Positions 25,190 through 33,848 of a stretch of 48,767 nt of DNA are shown here, in pieces. The DNA is from an uncultured Holophagaceae bacterium (GTDB lineage: Bacteria; Acidobacteriota; Holophagae; Holophagales; Holophagaceae), in assembly GCA_903857495.1 (NCBI GenBank), contig CAIOFF010000053.1:1-48767 (forward strand). The letters are read 5' to 3'. A model generated the notes under the pieces. That model ran no database searches, had not been told where the DNA came from, and worked only from the letters and a program-made list of their open reading frames with translations. The position numbers and the translations under genes are program-made. Numbering within the stretch: position 1 is the first letter of the stretch; every line of letters starts with the position of its first letter.

Positions 25190-26428
25190 ATGACACCCAT
25201 GCCGCTCAATGTGGGCAACACCGCGTTCATCCTGCTCTGCGCGAGCCTGGTGATGCTGATGACGCCGGGCCTGGCCTTCTTCTACGGCGGCCTGGTCGGC
25301 CGTAAGAACGTGCTGACCATCATGACCCAGAGCTTCGTGTCCCTGGGCTGGACCACGGTCCTCTGGTTCGCCTTCGGCTACTCCATGTGCTTCGGCCCCA
25401 CCTGGCACGGCATCGTGGGGGATCCCACCCACTACGCGTTCCTCAAGGGCATCACCCTGCACACCATGTACACGGGCAACGACGCGGGCATTCCGCTGAT
25501 CGTGCACGTGTCCTACCAGATGATGTTCGCGATCATCACCCCGGCGCTCATCACCGGCGCCTTCGCCAATCGCGTGACCTTCAAGGCCTACTTCTTGTTC
25601 CTCACGGGCTGGCTGGTCTTCGTCTACTTCCCCTTCGTCCACATGGTCTGGAGTCCCGAGGGCATCCTGGCGAAGTGGGGCGTCCTGGACTTCGCGGGCG
25701 GCATCGTGGTGCACAACACCGCAGGCGTGGCGGCCCTGGCCTCCATCCTCTACGTGGGCCGCCGCAAGGTGGTGGAGAACACCCCCCACAACGTGCCGCT
25801 CATCGCGCTCGGCACCGGGCTGCTTTGGTTCGGCTGGTACGGCTTCAACGCAGGCTCCGAGCTGAAGGTGGACGAGATCACCGCCAGCGCCTACCTGAAC
25901 ACGGACATCGCCGCCTCCTTCGCCGCCGCCACCTGGATGCTGGTGGAGTGGATGAACGCCCACCAGCCCAAGTTCGTGGGCCTGCTCACCGGGGCCGTGG
26001 CCGGCCTGGCCACCATCACCCCCGCGGCGGGCTACGTCTCCCTCAGCACCGCGGCCCTCATCGGCATCCTGTCCGGCGTGATCTGCTACTACGCCGTGGC
26101 GCTGAAGAACCGCCTGGGCTGGGACGATGCGCTGGATGTCTGGGGCGTCCACGGCGTGGGCGGCTTCATCGGCGTCATCTTCCTGGGGATCTTCGCCTCC
26201 AAAGCCTGGAACCCGGCGGGCTCCGACGGCCTCCTCCTGGGCAACGTGGGGTTCTTCGGCAAGCAGTGCGCGGCCGTGGCCATCTCCTCGGTGTGGGCCT
26301 TCGTCTTCACCTATGGGTGGCTCTGGATCATCGACCGGATCACCCCGGTGCGGGTGACCTCCGCTGCCGAGGTGACGGGCCTGGATGAGGTCCTGCAGGG
26401 CGAAGAGGCCTATCCGCAGGGTCTGTAA
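25190..26428 (+). CDS. amtB: Ammonium transporter (Amt family)
   Basis: A 412-residue integral membrane protein of the Amt/Rh family with about eleven spans and no long signal sequence. Family marks are the opening FFYGGLVGRKNVL, the PFVHMVW region, the first pore histidine H175 (VVHNTAGVAAL) and the second H321 (WGVHGVGGFIGVIFLGIF). It moves ammonium/ammonia across the inner membrane. GGAGG lies seven bases before the ATG. The PII gene glnK, normally next to amtB, is absent; the neighbour instead is the divergent KdpD/KdpE-like pair. Confidence 0.95.
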   Translation: MTPMPLNVGNTAFILLCASLVMLMTPGLAFFYGGLVGRKNVLTIMTQSFVSLGWTTVLWFAFGYSMCFGPTWHGIVGDPTHYAFLKGITLHTMYTGNDAGIPLIVHVSYQMMFAIITPALITGAFANRVTFKAYFLFLTGWLVFVYFPFVHMVWSPEGILAKWGVLDFAGGIVVHNTAGVAALASILYVGRRKVVENTPHNVPLIALGTGLLWFGWYGFNAGSELKVDEITASAYLNTDIAASFAAATWMLVEWMNAHQPKFVGLLTGAVAGLATITPAAGYVSLSTAALIGILSGVICYYAVALKNRLGWDDALDVWGVHGVGGFIGVIFLGIFASKAWNPAGSDGLLLGNVGFFGKQCAAVAISSVWAFVFTYGWLWIIDRITPVRVTSAAEVTGLDEVLQGEEAYPQGL

Positions 26429-26565
26429 TAACGCGCCACGGCGGGTCGTAAGTAGGCGACCTTGGCATCGTAATTCATCTGCAGCGGTCTGTGGGGTGAT
26501 CGGGCAAACCGGCGTTTCTGGGCTTGGTCTGTCCTATTGGATGGGGGTAGCCCGAAGCTGGACCC

Positions 26566-28743
26566 ATGCGTGCTAGATTGGGATTCTTCCGCACGCAGAC
26601 CCAGCCAGGAGTGCCTTTGGCCGTCAGTCCCGACCACTCAGCGCCCGTCACCGCCTTGTCCCGCGAGCAGCGGATCCGGCTGTATCGGAACATCTACGCC
26701 GCCCGCAGGATCGACGACAAGGAGATCCTCGGGAAGCGCCAGAACAAGGTCTTCTTCCAGATCAACGGCGTGGGCCACGAGGCCGTGCAGGCTGCGGCGG
26801 CCATGGTGTTCCGCCCGGGCCACGACTGGTTCTTCTTCTACTACCGGGACCGCGCCCTGGCCTACGGTCTGGGCTACACGGCCCGGGAGATGTTCCTCGG
26901 CTCCGTGGGCGCGGGCGCGGACCCCGCCAGCGGCGGCCGCCAGATGCCCAGCCACTGGGGGCACAAGGACCTGAACATCTTCACCACCTCCAGCCCCACG
27001 GGCAGCCAGCTGCTCCAGGCCGTGGGCGCCGCGGAGGCGGTGCTCCGGGCCGAGCGGATCGGTCTGCTCGAGCGCCTCGGCATCCACTCGGACGAGGTGG
27101 TGCTGACCAGCACCGGGGACGGCACCTGCAGCCAGGGTGAGTTCTGGGAGGCCGTCAGCAACGCTGTGAACCTGAAGGCGCCGGTGATCTTCCTGGTGGA
27201 GGACAACGGCTACGCCATCAGCACGCCCACGGAGGTGCAGTACTCCGGCGGCAACGTCGCCGCCCTGCTGCAGGGCTACGCGGCCCAGGGCCTGCTGATC
27301 CTGGATGAGGTCGACGGCTGCGATCCCCTGGCCAGTTTTGCGGCACTCCAGGCCGCTGCGGACTACGCCCGCGCCCGCCGGGGCCCGGCCCTGGTGCGGG
27401 CCAAGACGATCCGCCCCTACAGCCACTCGCTCTCCGATGACGAACAGGCCTACAAGTCGAAGGCGCTGCGGGAGGCCGAGGCCCTCCTCGATCCCGTGAC
27501 CAACTACGCCCAGCAGCTGGTGGCCTGGGGGGACCTCACCGAGGCAGAGCTCGCCGCCCTCAAGGAAGAGGTCCAGGCCGAGATCAACGCCGCCTGGGAG
27601 GGCGCCGAGACCGCACCGGGCCCCGCGTCCGGCAGCTACTATCGGCACCTCTACAGCGAGGCAGTGGACCCCACGGACCCGGCCTTCGACACCGAGTCCG
27701 CCGCCGGGGACCAGGTCACGGGCACCAAGACCATGCTCGACCTGATCAACGCCACGCTGAAGCACGAGATGGCGCGGGACAGGCGAATCCTGGTGTTCGG
27801 CGAGGACGTGGCCGATGTCAGCCATGACGACAACGCCGAGGAACTCAAGGGCAAGGGTGGTGTGTTCAAGGCGACCCACGGCCTGCAGAAGAAGTTCGGC
27901 CAGGACCGCGTCTTCAATACCCCCCTGGCCGAAGCCACCATCGTGGGCCGGGCCATCGGGCTTGCCGTGCGCGGCTTCAAGCCCGTGGTGGAGATCCAGT
28001 TCTTCGACTACATCTGGCCCGCCATGCAGCAGCTGCGCGACGAGCTGGCCAACATCCGCTGGCGCTCCAACGGGGCCTTCGCCTCGCCCATGGTGGTCCG
28101 GGTGCCCATCGCCGGCTACCTCATGGGCGGCGGCACCTACCACAGCCAGTGCGGGGAGAGCATCTTCACCCACATCCCGGGCCTGCGGGTGATCTGCCCC
28201 AGCTCCGCGCTGGACGCGGCTGGCCTGCTGCGGACCGCGATCCGCTGCCAGGATCCCGTGCTGTTCCTGGAGCCCAAGCACCTCTACCGGCAGACCCACA
28301 ACAAGGGCAACGATCCAGGCCCGGACTTCATGATCCCCTTCGGCAAGGCTCGCACTGTGCGCGAGGGGTCGGACCTGTCCGTCATCACCTTCGGCAACAC
28401 GGTCCACCGGGCCGTCCAGGCCGCCCGGGAGGCCGAGAAGGAGGGCCTCTCCGTGGAGATCATCGACCTCCGCTCCCTCAATCCCTACGACTGGGAGGCC
28501 ATCGAGCGCACGGTGAAGAAGACGCACCGGGTACTGGTGGCCCACGAGGACACCCTGGCCTGGGGCTACGGCGCGGAGCTGGCCGCGCGCATCGCCGACG
28601 AGCTGTTCTTCCACCTGGACGCCCCCGTGCGCCGGCTGGCGGCCAAGGACACCTGGGTGGCCTACAATCCCGCCCTGGAAGACGAGATCCTGCCCCAGCC
28701 CAAGGACTTCCTGGAGGCCTACCGCCGGCTGGCGATTGTCTAG
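26566..28743 (+). CDS. 2-oxo acid dehydrogenase E1, fused alpha and beta subunits
   Basis: A 725-residue thiamine-diphosphate-dependent E1 component of a branched-chain or related 2-oxo acid dehydrogenase complex. The alpha part (about 25-365) holds the TPP motif from G184-D185-G186 to N214 (GDGTC ... VEDNGYAIS). The beta part (from about 385) has [27 protein letters not shown] and HSQCGE, followed by the C-terminal transketolase-type domain. Fusion of the two chains is known in several phyla. The ATG at 26566 has a weak ribosome site; a TTG at 26617 has AGGAG five bases before it, and a TAGATT hexamer at 26574 could be a -10 box, so the true start may be 26617. E2 and E3 genes are not nearby. 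Confidence 0.92.
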   Translation: MRARLGFFRTQTQPGVPLAVSPDHSAPVTALSREQRIRLYRNIYAARRIDDKEILGKRQNKVFFQINGVGHEAVQAAAAMVFRPGHDWFFFYYRDRALAYGLGYTAREMFLGSVGAGADPASGGRQMPSHWGHKDLNIFTTSSPTGSQLLQAVGAAEAVLRAERIGLLERLGIHSDEVVLTSTGDGTCSQGEFWEAVSNAVNLKAPVIFLVEDNGYAISTPTEVQYSGGNVAALLQGYAAQGLLILDEVDGCDPLASFAALQAAADYARARRGPALVRAKTIRPYSHSLSDDEQAYKSKALREAEALLDPVTNYAQQLVAWGDLTEAELAALKEEVQAEINAAWEGAETAPGPASGSYYRHLYSEAVDPTDPAFDTESAAGDQVTGTKTMLDLINATLKHEMARDRRILVFGEDVADVSHDDNAEELKGKGGVFKATHGLQKKFGQDRVFNTPLAEATIVGRAIGLAVRGFKPVVEIQFFDYIWPAMQQLRDELANIRWRSNGAFASPMVVRVPIAGYLMGGGTYHSQCGESIFTHIPGLRVICPSSALDAAGLLRTAIRCQDPVLFLEPKHLYRQTHNKGNDPGPDFMIPFGKARTVREGSDLSVITFGNTVHRAVQAAREAEKEGLSVEIIDLRSLNPYDWEAIERTVKKTHRVLVAHEDTLAWGYGAELAARIADELFFHLDAPVRRLAAKDTWVAYNPALEDEILPQPKDFLEAYRRLAIV

Positions 28744-28802
28744 ATAATTTACTGGAAACCCTGTTTCGACCGATATCCTCCATATCAACAGCCGGAGGTG
28801 TC

Positions 28803-29609
28803 ATGAGAGTCGTGTCGATCGCCCTTTTCCTAGCCGCCAGCACTGCCTTTGCCCAGCTGGGCGCACCCTACAGCGCCCCGGCAGGGCCTGAGCGGACCTG
28901 GACCCTGGGGGCCCAGACGTTTGGACCCACGCTGACGGGCCACTTCCAGGGCAAGCAGGATGGCCAGCCCATCCTGGTGGACCTGGACGCGGATCTTGGC
29001 CTGGCGAAGGACAAGGCCACGGCGGGTTTCTTTGTGGACTACCAGGGACCCCGCTTCGCCCTCCAGGTGTCCAGTGGCACCGCGGAATACCTGGGTGACC
29101 GCGTGGTGAACCGGGTTGTGACCATCAACAATGTTTCCTATGCCATCGGTAGCCGGGTCCAGTCCCGCGTCAAACTCGCGGCCGTGGACGGCACCTGGAC
29201 CATCAAGTTTGTCAGCGACCCCACGGGCTGGCTGGGTCTGGACCTCGGGGTCAAGTCCTGGACCCTCGACATGGACGCGGCGGGCACCTTGCCGCTGCCT
29301 GCTCCCCAGACCGTGACCCGAGCCAGCACCCGCGTGACCGTGCCCATTCCGCAGATTGGCCTGTCCGGTGGTTCTCACGGCTACAACGGTGCCGTGGAAG
29401 CCAAGGCCTACGTGCACTACCTGGCCTACAAGCAGGCCAAGTACACACTGATGGGCGCGGATGTCCGGGTGTTTCCGGTCAAGTGGTTCGGGCTGCGGGC
29501 CTTCTATGAGGGCGGCAAGTTCGACGTACCCAAGGGCTCCGTGAAGGATGACCTGGAGTTCGTGCTGGAGTGCAAGGGCGTCGGCCTGGGTGCCGTGGTC
29601 CGGTTTTAA
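28803..29609 (+). CDS. Outer-membrane beta-barrel protein
   Basis: A 268-residue protein with a signal peptide (MRVVSIALFLAASTAFA), alternating hydrophobic/polar strands throughout, and a final phenylalanine (GAVVRF), the usual C-terminal signature for outer-membrane insertion. No specific family is recognised. The ATG has GGAGGTG upstream. It lies 59 bases after the E1 gene; the AT-rich gap suggests its own promoter. Confidence 0.78.
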   Translation: MRVVSIALFLAASTAFAQLGAPYSAPAGPERTWTLGAQTFGPTLTGHFQGKQDGQPILVDLDADLGLAKDKATAGFFVDYQGPRFALQVSSGTAEYLGDRVVNRVVTINNVSYAIGSRVQSRVKLAAVDGTWTIKFVSDPTGWLGLDLGVKSWTLDMDAAGTLPLPAPQTVTRASTRVTVPIPQIGLSGGSHGYNGAVEAKAYVHYLAYKQAKYTLMGADVRVFPVKWFGLRAFYEGGKFDVPKGSVKDDLEFVLECKGVGLGAVVRF

Positions 29610-29674
29610 AAAGTCTGAACTTCCCTAAAAAAAGAGATAGACGAAGCCAATTCTGTCATGCTGATCCCCGTGAC

Positions 29675-29749
29675 CCGTCAAGGGCGGACCTCACATATAC
29701 GCTTTGACGGCCTTGTCTGGGGAAAGTCATCGCATCATCATCACCAGAC
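29675..29749 (+). promoter_or_regulatory. Structured leader before the cold-shock gene
   Basis: CCGTCAA (29675-29681) can pair with TTGACGG (29704-29710), and GTCTGG (29715-29720) with CCAGAC (29744-29749), in the 159 bases between the barrel gene and the cold-shock gene. Structured, temperature-responsive leaders are known for cspA in E. coli; a similar role here is inference. No clear promoter is seen. Confidence 0.3.
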
Positions 29750-29768
29750 TATCTGCAGGAATACCGTC

Positions 29769-29972
29769 ATGGCTCAAGGCACCGTCAAGTGGTTCAACGC
29801 CGAGAAGGGCTTTGGTTTCATCACCCCCGATGAGGGCGGCGCTGATCTCTTTGTCCACCACACTGCTATCCAGGGCGGCGGCTTCCGCACGCTGGACGAG
29901 AACCAGCGCGTCAGCTTCGAAGTCGCCCAGGGCCAGAAGGGCCCCCAGGCCACCAACGTCCAGAAGCTCTAG
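29769..29972 (+). CDS. Cold-shock protein (Csp family)
   Basis: A 67-residue single-domain cold-shock protein that binds single-stranded RNA and DNA and acts as an RNA chaperone. RNP1 is KGFGFI and RNP2 is LFVHH, in the expected places, and the start [18 protein letters not shown] is canonical. A long leader with possible hairpins precedes it and a strong terminator follows 18 bases after the stop, so it forms a single-gene unit. Confidence 0.97.
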   Translation: MAQGTVKWFNAEKGFGFITPDEGGADLFVHHTAIQGGGFRTLDENQRVSFEVAQGQKGPQATNVQKL

Positions 29973-29990
29973 AGCCTCTGCCATCCAACG

Positions 29991-30018
29991 AAAAGGCGGC
30001 CTCCGGGCCGCCTTTTTT
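29991..30018 (+). terminator. Terminator of the cold-shock gene
   Basis: GGCGGCC (29995-30001) pairs with GGCCGCC (30006-30012) around a TCCG loop, with a run of A before and TTTTTT after. It can act in both directions. Confidence 0.93.
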
Positions 30019-30079
30019 GGGTTCTTCCGGGATATCTGGGATGCCAACGCTCCCTGGATTCATCCAGCTCGTGGGGGAA

Positions 30080-30203
30080 GGGCAACCACTCTCGCAGAGG
30101 ATGCGGAGAGGGCTGAGGTTCGCAGAGAACAGCGGCTAACCCGAAGCCCCCAGCGCCCCTCCGCTCCCCTCGTCTTTTCTCTGCGAGAGTGGTTGCTTTT
30201 CCC
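30080..30203. repeat. GCAGAG palindromic element, copy C
   Basis: Opens GGGCAACCACTCTCGCAGAG and closes with its near-complement (CTCTGCGAGAGTGGTTGCTTTTCCC). It is nearly the same as copy B across the whole element, with mismatches clustered in the loop side. It lies between the cold-shock terminator and the 3' end of the small membrane protein gene at 30224. Confidence 0.85.
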
Positions 30204-30223
30204 TGAGCGCGCGGAGCTGAAGG

Positions 30224-30568
30224 CTAGTGGTGCCCGTGGTTGTCCACGGGGGCGGCCTTGCCGATGAACTCGGCCTTCCGGCCGAGGAAGATGACCCAGA
30301 GACCGTAGGCGGCCAGGCTGGCCACACCGATGGCGAAGAAGCCGGGCAGGGCCTTCGCCAGGCCCGGGTTCCGGAAGCTGAGCAGACCCAGGGCCGCGCC
30401 GAAGAGTCCCATCAGGATCAGCAGCAGGCCCCAGCGGCTCGCGGCCACGGGATTCTGGGTGATCTCCTCGGGCAGGGTGCCGAGGGGGTTCTTCACTTCC
30501 CCGGCCACGTGGGTGCCCTGGAAGAGCAGGACGGCAAAGAGGATGAAGTAGAACACCAGGAAGATCAT
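30224..30568 (-). CDS. Small three-span membrane protein (114 aa)
   Basis: Unrecognised family. It has three hydrophobic spans: residues about 1-17 (MIFLVFYFILFAVLLFQG), about 45-65 (WGLLLILMGLFGAALGLL) and about 75-97 (ALPGFFAIGVASLAAYGLWVIFLG), and a His-rich tail (DNHGHH). The ATG at 30568 is preferred because TGGAG lies upstream and the longer frame back to 30775 would overlap the divergent TetR promoter region. Divergent from the efflux operon. Confidence 0.7.
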   Translation of the reverse strand: MIFLVFYFILFAVLLFQGTHVAGEVKNPLGTLPEEITQNPVAASRWGLLLILMGLFGAALGLLSFRNPGLAKALPGFFAIGVASLAAYGLWVIFLGRKAEFIGKAAPVDNHGHH

Positions 30569-30663
30569 GGGCGGTCTCCAGAAGCTCCAGGATCGCATGA
30601 ATGCTGGTTTCATGGGATCGGAAGCAGGTTCTGAAATCCGGGGCTTGACTGTTTCAAACGATC

Positions 30664-30700
30664 GATTAACACTTAAAAATGGATTGATCACTCGATTGAT
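30664..30700. promoter_or_regulatory. AT-rich GATT(G)AT repeats before the TetR gene, possible operator
   Basis: GATTGAT occurs at 30682-30688 and again at 30694-30700 (12 bases apart), with GATTAA at 30664-30669, in an AT-rich patch of otherwise GC-rich DNA. TTGACT at 30645-30650 could be a -35 box. Position and composition suit an autoregulated TetR promoter shared with the divergent membrane protein gene. Confidence 0.4.
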
Positions 30701-30719
30701 TATCGCCCCTGAGGTCTTC

Positions 30720-31394
30720 ATGGCTCCTTCCCCTCCCCCCCAGGACACCCGCTCCCGGCTCATCGAGTCCGCCATCCTTCACTTCGCCGCCAAGGGCTAC
30801 GATGGGACCGGCATCCGTGAGATCGCCAAGGGAGCCAAGGCCAACTCGGCCCTGGTGACCTACCACTTCTGCGGCAAGGAGGGCCTCTTCCTGGAAGCCC
30901 TCAAGGCCGTGTTCTCCCGCAAGACCTCGCCCCTCACCGGCCTGCAGCCCCCCCTCCCGGCGGACGCCCCCGGGGCCAGGCAGGCGGCCCTGGAAGGGCT
31001 GCAAGCCTACCTCCGGGCCTTCATCACCGAGCTGATGTTCTGTGATGCCAGGGATCCCCTGGATGAGGCCGCCATGGTGCTCATGGCCCGGGAGATGCAG
31101 TCCCCCAGCGAGGCTGCGGCGCCGGTGCTCATGGCCCACATCGAGCCCTACGTGACCTACCTCATGGCCTGCCTGTCGCAGCTGCGTCCGGACCTGGACG
31201 AGGAGGCGCTCTTCCTCATGGGGAACAGCATCCAGGGGCAGGTCCTGCACTTCCGGAACTCCCTGGGGATCATCCGGCTGCTCCGGGGCAACCCGGCCTT
31301 CCCCGAGAACCTGGAGAAGCTCATCCAGCACTTCATAGATTTCAGCCTGCGGGGACTCGGCGTCCCTGAGGCCTTCCCGCAGCCGAGGAACTGA
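30720..31394 (+). CDS. TetR-family repressor of the efflux operon
   Basis: A 224-residue regulator. The N-terminal TetR helix-turn-helix is clear (SRLIESAILHFAAKGYDGTGIREIAKGAK..LVTYHF). The C-terminal ligand domain resembles the CecR/YbiH type (DUF1956), with IEPYVTYLM and GNSIQGQVLHFRN. The ATG at 30720 has GAGG six bases upstream; the longer frame from 30567 would add 51 residues of promoter-like AT-rich sequence. One base separates its stop from the TolC-type gene, so it is the first gene of the operon and probably controls it. Confidence 0.92.
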   Translation: MAPSPPPQDTRSRLIESAILHFAAKGYDGTGIREIAKGAKANSALVTYHFCGKEGLFLEALKAVFSRKTSPLTGLQPPLPADAPGARQAALEGLQAYLRAFITELMFCDARDPLDEAAMVLMAREMQSPSEAAAPVLMAHIEPYVTYLMACLSQLRPDLDEEALFLMGNSIQGQVLHFRNSLGIIRLLRGNPAFPENLEKLIQHFIDFSLRGLGVPEAFPQPRN

Positions 31395-31395
31395 C

Positions 31396-32691
31396 ATGCT
31401 CCTGCTCTCCCCACCTGCTCTCCAGGCGCCGCCCTCCGCCGCGCCCACCCCCGTTTCCCTGGACCTGTCCACTGCCCTCAGCCGCGCCCGGGAGGAGAAT
31501 CCGCTGCTTCGCGCCGCGAGGGCCCGGGTGGAGGAGCGCCGGGGGCTCATCACCACCACCCGCGCCGACGCCCTGCCGCAGCTGTCCCTTGTCGGGGACT
31601 TCACCCGGACCCGGGACGTCTCCATGCTCAACAGCAGCTTCGCGGACCTGGCGCCCCAGTTCGGCTTCCCCGTCTCGAGCCTGGTGGGTGCCCGCAGCGT
31701 CTACACCAGTCAGGCCAGCCTGACGCAGCCCCTCTTCTACTGGGGCAAGCTGGGCACCGCCGTGGACATCGCCCGCATGGGCGAGACCGAGGCGACTCTG
31801 GCCTACACAACCTCGGAGCTGGACGTACTGCACGGCGTGGCCAGGGCCTACCTGGGCGTGCTGGTGGCCCGGGCCGAGCGCGAGGTCATCGCCAGCCGCC
31901 GCCGCACCGCCGAGCAGTTTGTGGCGGACATGAAGGCCAAGCTGGAGGCCCAGACCGCCACGGAGCTGGACCGCATCCGCGCCGAGAGCGAGTTTCTGGC
32001 CGTGATCCCCGAGGCCCTCCAAGCCGAGGCCAACCTGCAGCGGGCCCTGGAGGTGCTGAACGGCCAGCTGGGCCTGGATCCCAAGGCCCCCCTCAGCCTG
32101 GCCGAGCTGGGCCGGCCCGAGGCCGCCGCCCGGCCCACCGGCGCCGAGCGCAGCGAGCTGGCCCAGCTCAAGCAGCAGGAGGCGATGTACCGCGCCAACG
32201 AGAAGATCATCACCTCGGACCTGCGGCCGAAGTTCGACCTCAACGCCACCTACGGCTATCAGGCCGCCAAGACCGACAACCTGTTCAAGGAGCCCTACGA
32301 CACCTGGCGGGTGAGCGTCACGATGAAGTTCCCGATCTTCGATGGGCTGCGCAGCTCCGGCAAGCGGGCCCAGAACACGGCCCAGCTCGAGCAGGTGAGG
32401 CAGGTCCGCATCGACCGGGAGCGGAGCATCGCCATCGAGCAGAGCAGCGCCGACCGCGAGCTGGAGAAGGCCGCGGCCATGGACGAGGCGGCCCGCCGCG
32501 CCCACGACGCCACGGTGGAGGCCCTGCGCATGAGCCGCGAGTCCTTCGACCAGGGCCTCATCACCTCGCTCGATCTCCTGCAGGCGGAACGCGCGGAGCG
32601 CCAGGCCGAGAGCCAGCGCCGCCGCGCCGAGCTGGGCCTCTGGTCCGCCCGCTTCGACCAGCGCCGCGCCCTCGGCCTGCCCCCGCTCTGA
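31396..32691 (+). CDS. TolC-family outer-membrane efflux channel
   Basis: A 431-residue outer-membrane factor: two related halves of long heptad-like helices (ALSRAREENPLLRAARARVEERRG; YLGVLVARAEREVIASRRRTAEQF) and barrel strands, ending with the QGLITSLDLLQAERAERQAESQRRRAELGLW stretch typical of the family. The N-terminus has only a short hydrophobic leader (MLLLSPPALQA), shorter than a normal signal peptide; since the TetR stop is one base before, there is no better start. It forms the outer-membrane exit of the pump encoded next. Confidence 0.93.
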   Translation: MLLLSPPALQAPPSAAPTPVSLDLSTALSRAREENPLLRAARARVEERRGLITTTRADALPQLSLVGDFTRTRDVSMLNSSFADLAPQFGFPVSSLVGARSVYTSQASLTQPLFYWGKLGTAVDIARMGETEATLAYTTSELDVLHGVARAYLGVLVARAEREVIASRRRTAEQFVADMKAKLEAQTATELDRIRAESEFLAVIPEALQAEANLQRALEVLNGQLGLDPKAPLSLAELGRPEAAARPTGAERSELAQLKQQEAMYRANEKIITSDLRPKFDLNATYGYQAAKTDNLFKEPYDTWRVSVTMKFPIFDGLRSSGKRAQNTAQLEQVRQVRIDRERSIAIEQSSADRELEKAAAMDEAARRAHDATVEALRMSRESFDQGLITSLDLLQAERAERQAESQRRRAELGLWSARFDQRRALGLPPL

Positions 32692-32734
32692 TCCCTGCCC
32701 CTCGCCGCCAAGACTCTGAATAAGGAACCACGAC

Positions 32735-33847
32735 ATGCGCGCCAATACCCTCCTCTACATCCTGATCCCGGTGGTCCTCATCGCGGGCGCCGCCACCTAC
32801 CACCGCACCCAGCGCAACACCGAGCTGAACCACCAGACCAAGGTCAAGGCCGAGGGCCTGCTGGCGGTGACGCTGGTGCCGGTGGAGGAACACACCTTCC
32901 GCCCCGCCGTGCCCTTCACCGGCAACCTGCTGGCCGTGAACCGCGCCGAGCTCAAGGGCGAGGTCACGGGCCGCATGACCCGCGTGGCCGTCCAGGAAGG
33001 CGACACGGTGGCCGCCGGTGCCCTGCTGGGCGCCCAGGACGAGGACGACTACCTGCTGGGGGTGCAGGCCGCCGAGGCCCAGCTGACCCAGGCTCGGGCC
33101 CAGGCCCTGCAGGCCCAGCGGGACAACGACCGCGCCATCTCGCTGCTGGAGAAGCGCAGCATCACCAAGCAATCGGCCCAGCAGGCCGAGACCGCCTCCA
33201 ACGCCACCCGGGCCGCTGTCCAGGCGGCGGAGAGCAACCTGGGCCTCGCCCGGCTCCGCCTGAAGAAGGCCCGCATCGTGGCCCCCTTCGCGGGCCAGGT
33301 GGCCCGGCGGCTGGTCCAGCCCGGCGAGATGCTGAACCCCGGCCAGCCCGCCTTCGAGGTGGTGGACAACCGCAAGCTGGAGATCCAGGCCAACCTCTCG
33401 GCCGAGGTCATGGGGCTTGTGAAGCCCGGGCTCTCGGTCACCTTCCGCACGGCCGGCATCGGCTACCCGGTGGCGGGCACGCTCACCCAGGTGAGCCCCT
33501 CCCTGTCGGCGGACGGGCGCACCCTGCGTGTCCGCATTGAAGTCCCGAATCCCGACGGCCAGCTCAAGGGCGGCCTCTTCGTGGAGGGCGTTATCCTCGG
33601 CCAGGGCGAGGTGAAGCTGCCCGCCCTGCCGGCCACCCTCCTCAAGGCGGAGAGCGGCGACGCTGAGCTGTTCGTGGCCCAGGAGGGGGTGGCCCATCGC
33701 CGCAAGGTGTCTCTGGGGGTCGAGCAGAACGGCTTCCGCCCCGTCCAGGGCCTGGGCCTGAAGGACCTAGTCATCGATGGCGGCAAGGACCTGGTGGGCG
33801 AAGGCACGCGCCTGCAGGTCATGACCCCAGCTGTCGGGGGGAAGTGA
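32735..33847 (+). CDS. RND efflux periplasmic adaptor (MFP)
   Basis: A 370-residue membrane-fusion protein linking the RND pump to the TolC-type channel. An N-terminal anchor (about 5-23) is followed by lipoyl halves (RVAVQEGDTVAAGALLGAQD and ARIVAPFAGQVARRLVQPGEML), a helical hairpin between them, and beta-barrel and membrane-proximal domains. AAGGA precedes the ATG. One base separates its stop from the pump gene. Confidence 0.95.
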   Translation: MRANTLLYILIPVVLIAGAATYHRTQRNTELNHQTKVKAEGLLAVTLVPVEEHTFRPAVPFTGNLLAVNRAELKGEVTGRMTRVAVQEGDTVAAGALLGAQDEDDYLLGVQAAEAQLTQARAQALQAQRDNDRAISLLEKRSITKQSAQQAETASNATRAAVQAAESNLGLARLRLKKARIVAPFAGQVARRLVQPGEMLNPGQPAFEVVDNRKLEIQANLSAEVMGLVKPGLSVTFRTAGIGYPVAGTLTQVSPSLSADGRTLRVRIEVPNPDGQLKGGLFVEGVILGQGEVKLPALPATLLKAESGDAELFVAQEGVAHRRKVSLGVEQNGFRPVQGLGLKDLVIDGGKDLVGEGTRLQVMTPAVGGK

Positions 33848-33848
33848 G

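Noticed and set aside
26505-26535. GGGCAAACC, reminiscent of a c-di-GMP (GEMM-I) riboswitch, upstream of the E1 gene
   Set aside because: The second conserved block (GACGCAAAGCC) and the tetraloop/receptor spacing are missing.
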